From Xanthobacteraceae bacterium (GTDB taxonomy: Bacteria; Pseudomonadota; Alphaproteobacteria; Rhizobiales; Xanthobacteraceae): 10,225 bases of DNA. A model generated the notes under the pieces. That model was given only the letters and a program-made list of their open reading frames with translations. It was not told where the DNA came from and did no database searches. The stretch is taken from assembly GCA_030037185.1 (NCBI GenBank), contig JASHRR010000393.1, positions 1 through 10,225 on the forward strand. Direction: 5' to 3'. How positions within the stretch are numbered: the first letter of the stretch is position 1; each line of letters starts with the position of its first letter. Positions 7,299-10,225 of this stretch are shown here, one piece after another. The position numbers and the translations under genes were made by a program.

Positions 7299-7723
7299 GC
7301 TTTTCTCCCGGTGAAACTCTTCTGCAGGCGATTTAGGCAGATTTTCTGACGGCATTCGCGTTTATGTCCGGGTTGTTGGCCACGTAGACCGTCACATTGC
7401 GAGTACTCTCGCGCCAACAGCCGTGGAAACACTCAATCGCGCTGAGAAATACGAACCGGAAGACACGCCAAAAAGACCGCAAAAACCGAACATGGCGTTC
7501 CGCAGGTGGAACGATGACACGCTATCGTCCTCGCTCGACAGTCTGCGGCCGCCATCTTAAAGGTCGTCAGCCGAATTGGGGCGCGCTTGGCCGCGTGGGC
7601 GGTCAACCGAACGTCACGGGGCTCGGTGTTGACCGACGGAGGGCGGCCCCACCCGAAATGGGCAGGAATGCTGGTAAATTTTCTCGTGAAGCGGACGGCG
7701 TGATGCAGCCTGAACTCAGGCCG
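7299..7723. other. Intergenic region between LysR and RutE-like genes
   Basis: These 425 bases hold repeat copy A (7447-7512) and a small palindrome (GCGAG at 7399-7403 and CTCGC at 7408-7412) that could be part of a regulator site ahead of the RutE-like gene. In the frame of the LysR gene, the minus strand stays open for about 95 codons beyond the LysR stop at 7724-7726, to a TGA near 7436. That frame has no convincing ribosome site or recognised motif, and it reads through the repeat. I see no other gene. Confidence 0.45.
7447..7512 (-). repeat. 65-bp dispersed repeat, copy A
   Basis: Read on the minus strand, it begins GTTCCACCTGCGGAAC, an imperfect palindrome, followed by GCCATGTTCG, a T-rich stretch, then TTTTTGGCGTGTCTTCC and GGTTCGTATTT. 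It matches copies at 8749 and 9679 over its whole length with a few substitutions and one-base gaps. It lies inverted relative to the other two. Confidence 0.85.
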
Positions 7724-8695
7724 CTACGTCGCCTTTGTGGAAATGCCCTTTAGACTTCCCGAACGGGTCGGCTCAACCTTGTTTGCGCTTGGGCCTTGAT
7801 CAGATTGAAATTTGAAGTGTTCGACCAGATAATCAATCAAAACCCGTACCGCCGGTACAATTCCCCGCTTGGCAGCGAATACGAGATGGATGGTGATTGC
7901 CTCAGACTGCCAGGCGGGCAGGATCCGGATCAAACGCTTCGTACGAAGGTCCTGCGCAACCACGTCAGACGGTAATAGGGCTACTCCCAAACCGGCCGCG
8001 GCGCTTTTGAGCAATAGGTTGAAATCGCTTGAGCTCAATACTGGGTCGAACGAAACCGTCTTTGTTGCGCCGCCCGGACCAACGAGGGTCCATGTCGGTT
8101 GCCTCACATCCTCCAGGAAGCTGAGGAAAGGCAACTCGGAGATCGTGTCGGCACTCGCTGAGATTTGATGGGCCATAGCAAATGCAGAGCTTGCTACGAA
8201 TACCAGCTCGTTCTTGAAAAGTATTCGCATCGTGGTGGCCTCGTCGGCCAAGCGCAGACGCGCGCGAATAGCGATATCGATGTTGTCGTCAACGAGATCA
8301 ATTGCGCGATTTGTGGCCAAGACCTGCAAGCGTATCTTTGGATAACGAGCCAAAAAGCCTGGCAGTATTTCGGCCAAGACGAACTGGGATAGTCCCGTTG
8401 GACAGCTCATTCGGACGAGGCCGATCGGTTGCGCGCGTCGTACTGCGACATCGCGCTCGGCCGCATCGAGATCAGAAAGGATCGCACGGCATTGATCGTA
8501 GAACGCAGTGCCAACTTCGGTGCAACGCACGCTGCGAGTCGAGCGCTCGAGCAGGCGCACGCCCAGGCGCGCTTCAAGATTGGCAATGTGTCGGCTGACG
8601 CTCGACTTCGGGACATTCAATGCTCGCGCGGCTGCCGAGAACCCCTGGTGCTCGACCACCGCTGCGAAATATTGAATGTCGTTCAAATCGTGCAT
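7724..8695 (-). CDS. LysR-family transcriptional regulator
   Basis: This is a 323-residue regulator. The N-terminal winged helix-turn-helix (residues 1-60) is classic: DLNDIQYFAAVVEHQGFSAA, then SKSSVSRHIANLEARLGV-type recognition helix (here KSSVSRHIANLE, 30-41) and LLERSTRSVRCTEVG. Residues about 90-295 form the periplasmic-binding-like effector domain (SCPTGLSQFVLAEILPGFLA, LVDDNIDIAIRA, SAAAGLGVALLPSDV). A 25-30 residue tail follows the usual end. LysR proteins usually act as tetramers that bind near their own promoter and at target promoters in response to a small molecule. The nearest candidates are the RutE-like and epoxide-hydrolase-like genes downstream on the same strand; nothing intact lies divergently. 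Copy B of the repeat starts about 54 bases upstream of its start codon. Confidence 0.93.
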   Translation of the reverse strand: MHDLNDIQYFAAVVEHQGFSAAARALNVPKSSVSRHIANLEARLGVRLLERSTRSVRCTEVGTAFYDQCRAILSDLDAAERDVAVRRAQPIGLVRMSCPTGLSQFVLAEILPGFLARYPKIRLQVLATNRAIDLVDDNIDIAIRARLRLADEATTMRILFKNELVFVASSAFAMAHQISASADTISELPFLSFLEDVRQPTWTLVGPGGATKTVSFDPVLSSSDFNLLLKSAAAGLGVALLPSDVVAQDLRTKRLIRILPAWQSEAITIHLVFAAKRGIVPAVRVLIDYLVEHFKFQSDQGPSANKVEPTRSGSLKGISTKAT

Positions 8696-8748
8696 GGCGT
8701 CCGGCGCGATCTAATAGTCGAGAGGGTACGATAGCACGAATGGTCAAT

Positions 8749-8813
8749 GTTCCACCTGCGGAACGCCAGGTTGCCTTTCGCGGGCTTTTTGGCGTGTCTT
8801 CCAGTTCTTATTT
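8749..8813 (+). repeat. 65-bp dispersed repeat, copy B
   Basis: It opens with the same GTTCCACCTGCGGAAC palindrome as the other copies and continues through GGGCTTTTTGGCGTGTCTTCC to TTATTT. One base is missing near position 25 compared with copies A and C, so the copies cannot share a reading frame throughout. It occupies the upstream region of the LysR gene. Confidence 0.85.
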
Positions 8814-8921
8814 CTGGCGCGAGGACGGCGTATCTTGTCGTCGTATGGGGGTCGTAAAGGATGTCAAGCCCCGCAGCTTCGAATGGTCCAGCCTTTGCCT
8901 TCAAATCGGTGGATCGAGACC

Positions 8922-9314
8922 ATGGTGCAGTCATGGCCGCCTCGTCGCGTGGCCATGACCATAGCCGCGGCGGCGATCCTGGCGGGCGCAGCCGGATACT
9001 ATTGGCATCGGCGTGGCGGAGGGGCGAAGCGGGCGCCGGGGGCACGGCCGATCCCGGTCAGCGTCGCCGCCGCCGTGCGGCAGGATGTGGCGATCTATGC
9101 GGGCGGCCTCGGCACCGTACAGGCACTCAACACCGTGCCGATCCACTCCCAGGTTGACGGCCAGCTCATCGAGATCGCCTTTACCGAGGGCCAGCACGTG
9201 AAAAAGGGCGACGTACTCGCCAGGATCGATCCACGCCTGTTCCAGGCCGCATTGGACCCGGCGGTGACGCTGTCGTTCAACCTGCCGCGAGGCGTGGCGC
9301 TCGGCGAAGCGTAA
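8922..9314 (+). pseudogene. Truncated RND membrane-fusion protein fused to a piece of RND permease
   Basis: From the ATG at 8922 the frame encodes an N-terminal membrane anchor (MTIAAAAILAGAAGYYWHRR), a P/A-rich linker, VSVAAAVRQDVAIYAGGLGTVQ, and the first half of the barrel-sandwich hybrid domain (VPIHSQVDGQLIEIAFTEG, KKGDVLARIDPRLFQAALD). This matches MdtA-like periplasmic adaptors. At about 9258 the homology stops; the coiled coil and the rest are gone. The frame runs directly into PAVTLSFNLPRGVALGEA, which belongs to the porter domain of the partner RND permease (MdtB/MdtC type), then stops at 9312. An internal deletion has therefore joined adaptor and pump genes that are normally adjacent. 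The 131-residue product cannot be a working adaptor. An alternative upstream TTG start at 8835 has no support. Confidence 0.78.
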
Positions 9315-9487
9315 TCAAACTCGAGGCCTGGTCGCGGTTGATGGTGACGAGGAGCATTGTTGAGAAGGTCGGTTGAGGGGTCAGCGAGCTGGGATAGGGT
9401 CTTCATCTTGGCCAGCATCTTGCCCGACCATTCCTGCCGGCGAGCATGGCGGCCGCGGTCGTCATCAAGATCGGGCGAAACCGCAAC
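9312..9487 (-). pseudogene. Inverted fragment of an RND efflux permease
   Basis: Read on the minus strand, EWSGKMLAKMKTLSQLADPS then TDLLNNAP matches the porter domain of MdtB/MdtC-type RND permeases (EWS..ML.KMKTLPQLADVS). One base over, VTINRDQASSL continues it, equivalent to the conserved D-R-D/Q-A-S-x-L-G-I strand. The fragment thus carries a frameshift near 9352. It is in opposite orientation to the permease piece at 9258-9311, although both come from the same kind of gene, so an inversion has occurred as well as a deletion. Confidence 0.65.
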
Positions 9488-9676
9488 AGGCAAGCTTCTT
9501 ATTGCCTTCGCTATGATCTGATTGGCGATCTCACGCCCGTTCCCCTGCAGCAGCTATTCCGTTCGTTATCTACGCGAAGGCATCCCTGCCGGTGAAGGAC
9601 CTTAAGTTAAGGAGTTGATCGCCTGGCTGACGGTCAATCCGAACGGCGTCAGCAGGAATTAGCGCGGCGGGTTACC
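9488..9676 (+). pseudogene. Fragment of a Bug/TctC-family solute-binding protein
   Basis: Stepping between frames, the plus strand reads LRYDLIGDLTPV, then (one base over) AIPFVIYAKASLPVKDLK, then (after another slip at about 9606) KELIAWLTVNPNGVS and AGISAAGY. This is the order found in Bug (TctC) extracytoplasmic binding proteins of tripartite tricarboxylate-type uptake systems, about a quarter of a protein. Both ends are cut: the left joins the inverted RND fragment near 9487, the right joins repeat copy C near 9677. No function remains. Confidence 0.7.
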
Positions 9677-9678
9677 AT

Positions 9679-9743
9679 TGTTCCACCTGCGGAACGCCAT
9701 GTTCGCCTTTCGGGGCTTTTTAGCGTGTCTTCCAGTTCGTATT
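9679..9743 (+). repeat. 65-bp dispersed repeat, copy C
   Basis: It begins GTTCCACCTGCGGAAC, continues GCCATGTTCGCCTTTC, GGGGCTTTTTAGCGTGTCTTCC and ends AGTTCGTATTT. It is in direct orientation to copy B, about 930 bases away, and starts right at the end of the Bug-family fragment. Confidence 0.85.
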
Positions 9744-9807
9744 TTTTTGTACGAATGGTGGCGCTTGCAGTTGGTCGGCGGAGCCCCCGCAAAAAGGCGC
9801 AAGAATG

Positions 9808-9980
9808 ATGAAACTTCTCCCCATCGACTCCGGCATTTTGGGCGCCGCCTCGGTGTCTAGCCGGCTTTCCGCAGCGGCGCGGTTGCCCGAGCGGTATGCT
9901 GAAGCGAGCATCGTCTGTAGCGGCCTCGTTTCCGACTGTATCGATCACTTACAGGTGACCTCATCGCGGCGCAGAAGATC
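9808..9980 (+). pseudogene. N-terminal remnant of an FMN-dependent azoreductase (AzoR-like)
   Basis: The start MKLLPIDSGILGAASVSSRL, followed by ERYAEASIVCSGLVSDCIDHL, aligns with the first 50 residues of AzoR-type NADH azoreductases (MKLLhIDSSILG..SVSRqLs, then a strand and DPIxHL). The S-x-S-x-x-L-S flavin-phosphate loop is kept. After DHL, the match resumes one base over as TGDLIAAQ and then fades near 9980; the rest of the protein is absent. No convincing ribosome site precedes the ATG. The stretch from 9981 to 10087 shows nothing else that I can name. The fragment is too short to function. Confidence 0.6.
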
Positions 9981-10087
9981 AATGCCAGCCCACACTCGAC
10001 CACGCGGTGGTTCAACTGAGGCCAGAGGAACGAGGGCCGGACTCCTTGTTGCCGTCGGAAAGTTGGGGAAATGGGAGGAGTAGCATC

Positions 10088-10225
10088 GTGGCAGGGGATT
10101 TGTTCGCAACCTGGAACTTCACTGTTCAGAGAGCGTTTATGGCGGTTGCAGTTATTGCGAGCAGCACCGCAATCTTGTTGGCGCCGGCGCTGGCTCAATC
10201 GCAAGATCGAAGCGCGATGACTACG
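10088..10225 (+). CDS. Start of an exported protein, cut by the window edge
   Basis: A GTG at 10088 follows GGGAGGAG at seven bases, the best ribosome site in the window, and the frame is open to the edge (46 codons). The product begins VAGDLFATWNFTVQRAFMAV, followed by a hydrophobic core VIASSTAILLAPALA and a likely A-L-A signal peptidase site before QSQDRSAMTT. An ATG at 10139 is an alternative start that would also leave a signal peptide, but the ribosome site favours the GTG. Too little mature sequence is visible to name a family. Confidence 0.65.
   Translation, partial: MAGDLFATWNFTVQRAFMAVAVIASSTAILLAPALAQSQDRSAMTT

Noticed and set aside
7437..7723. An extension of the LysR protein past its TAG stop
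   Set aside because: The frame stays open for about 95 codons, but the LysR protein is already full length, the extra stretch has no recognisable domain and it ends inside the repeat.
7397..7753. A 118-codon plus-strand frame across repeat copy A
   Set aside because: It reads antisense through the repeat and into the end of the LysR gene. The other repeat copies do not preserve this frame.
7447..9743. The three repeats as a CRISPR array
   Set aside because: Copies are too long, too few, in mixed orientation and about 1 kb apart.
8749..9743. Copies B and C as ends of a composite transposon
   Set aside because: No transposase lies between them, the enclosed genes are broken pieces and I found no target duplication. 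Kept only as a repeat observation.

Overview
This window reads as the chromosome of a GC-rich alphaproteobacterium, most likely of the Bradyrhizobium/Rhodopseudomonas group. The evidence is the MASE1 plus HWE-type sensor kinase, the caspase-like (C14) and Bug-type gene remnants, the Tat-exported small enzyme and the short dispersed palindromes. This placement is inference from gene content; I ran no search. The region is accessory in character: five intact genes sit among at least seven decayed gene fragments joined at sharp junctions, plus a short dispersed repeat present in three copies.

Layout. 1-255: an open frame running in from the left edge, unidentified. 344-1879 (-): orphan membrane sensor histidine kinase (MASE1 + HWE/HisKA_2). 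1920-2153: a 13-bp palindrome upstream of the kinase, then two tandem hairpins. 2250-2745 (-): decayed serine recombinase. 3180-3725 (-): decayed ATP-dependent DNA ligase of the NHEJ/LigD-like type. 4001-4852 (+): intact exported protein of unknown function whose Shine-Dalgarno lies in a 9-bp hairpin. 4880-5246 (-): C-terminal part of a caspase-like peptidase gene, abutting 5237-5896 (+): the C-terminal part of an ISAzo13-family transposase.

5998-8695 (-): the best preserved functional block. In transcription order it holds a LysR-type regulator (7724-8695), a RutE-like nitroreductase (6705-7298) and a Tat-exported NTF2-fold protein related to limonene-1,2-epoxide hydrolase (5998-6492). All are on the minus strand with gaps of 212 and 425 bp, so they could form one functional set, but a single operon is not shown.

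8749-10080 (+): a mosaic of relics. It contains the N-terminus of an RND membrane-fusion protein fused in frame to a short RND-permease segment, an inverted RND-permease fragment, a Bug/TctC substrate-binding fragment and an azoreductase N-terminus. At 10088 a new gene with a strong ribosome binding site and signal peptide starts and leaves the window.

The most unusual non-coding signal is a ~65-bp repeat (7447-7512 on minus, 8749-8813 and 9679-9743 on plus). Two copies flank the LysR gene as inverted repeats and two flank the RND/Bug mosaic as direct repeats. I see no CRISPR array, tRNA, rRNA, phage module or recognisable defence system.
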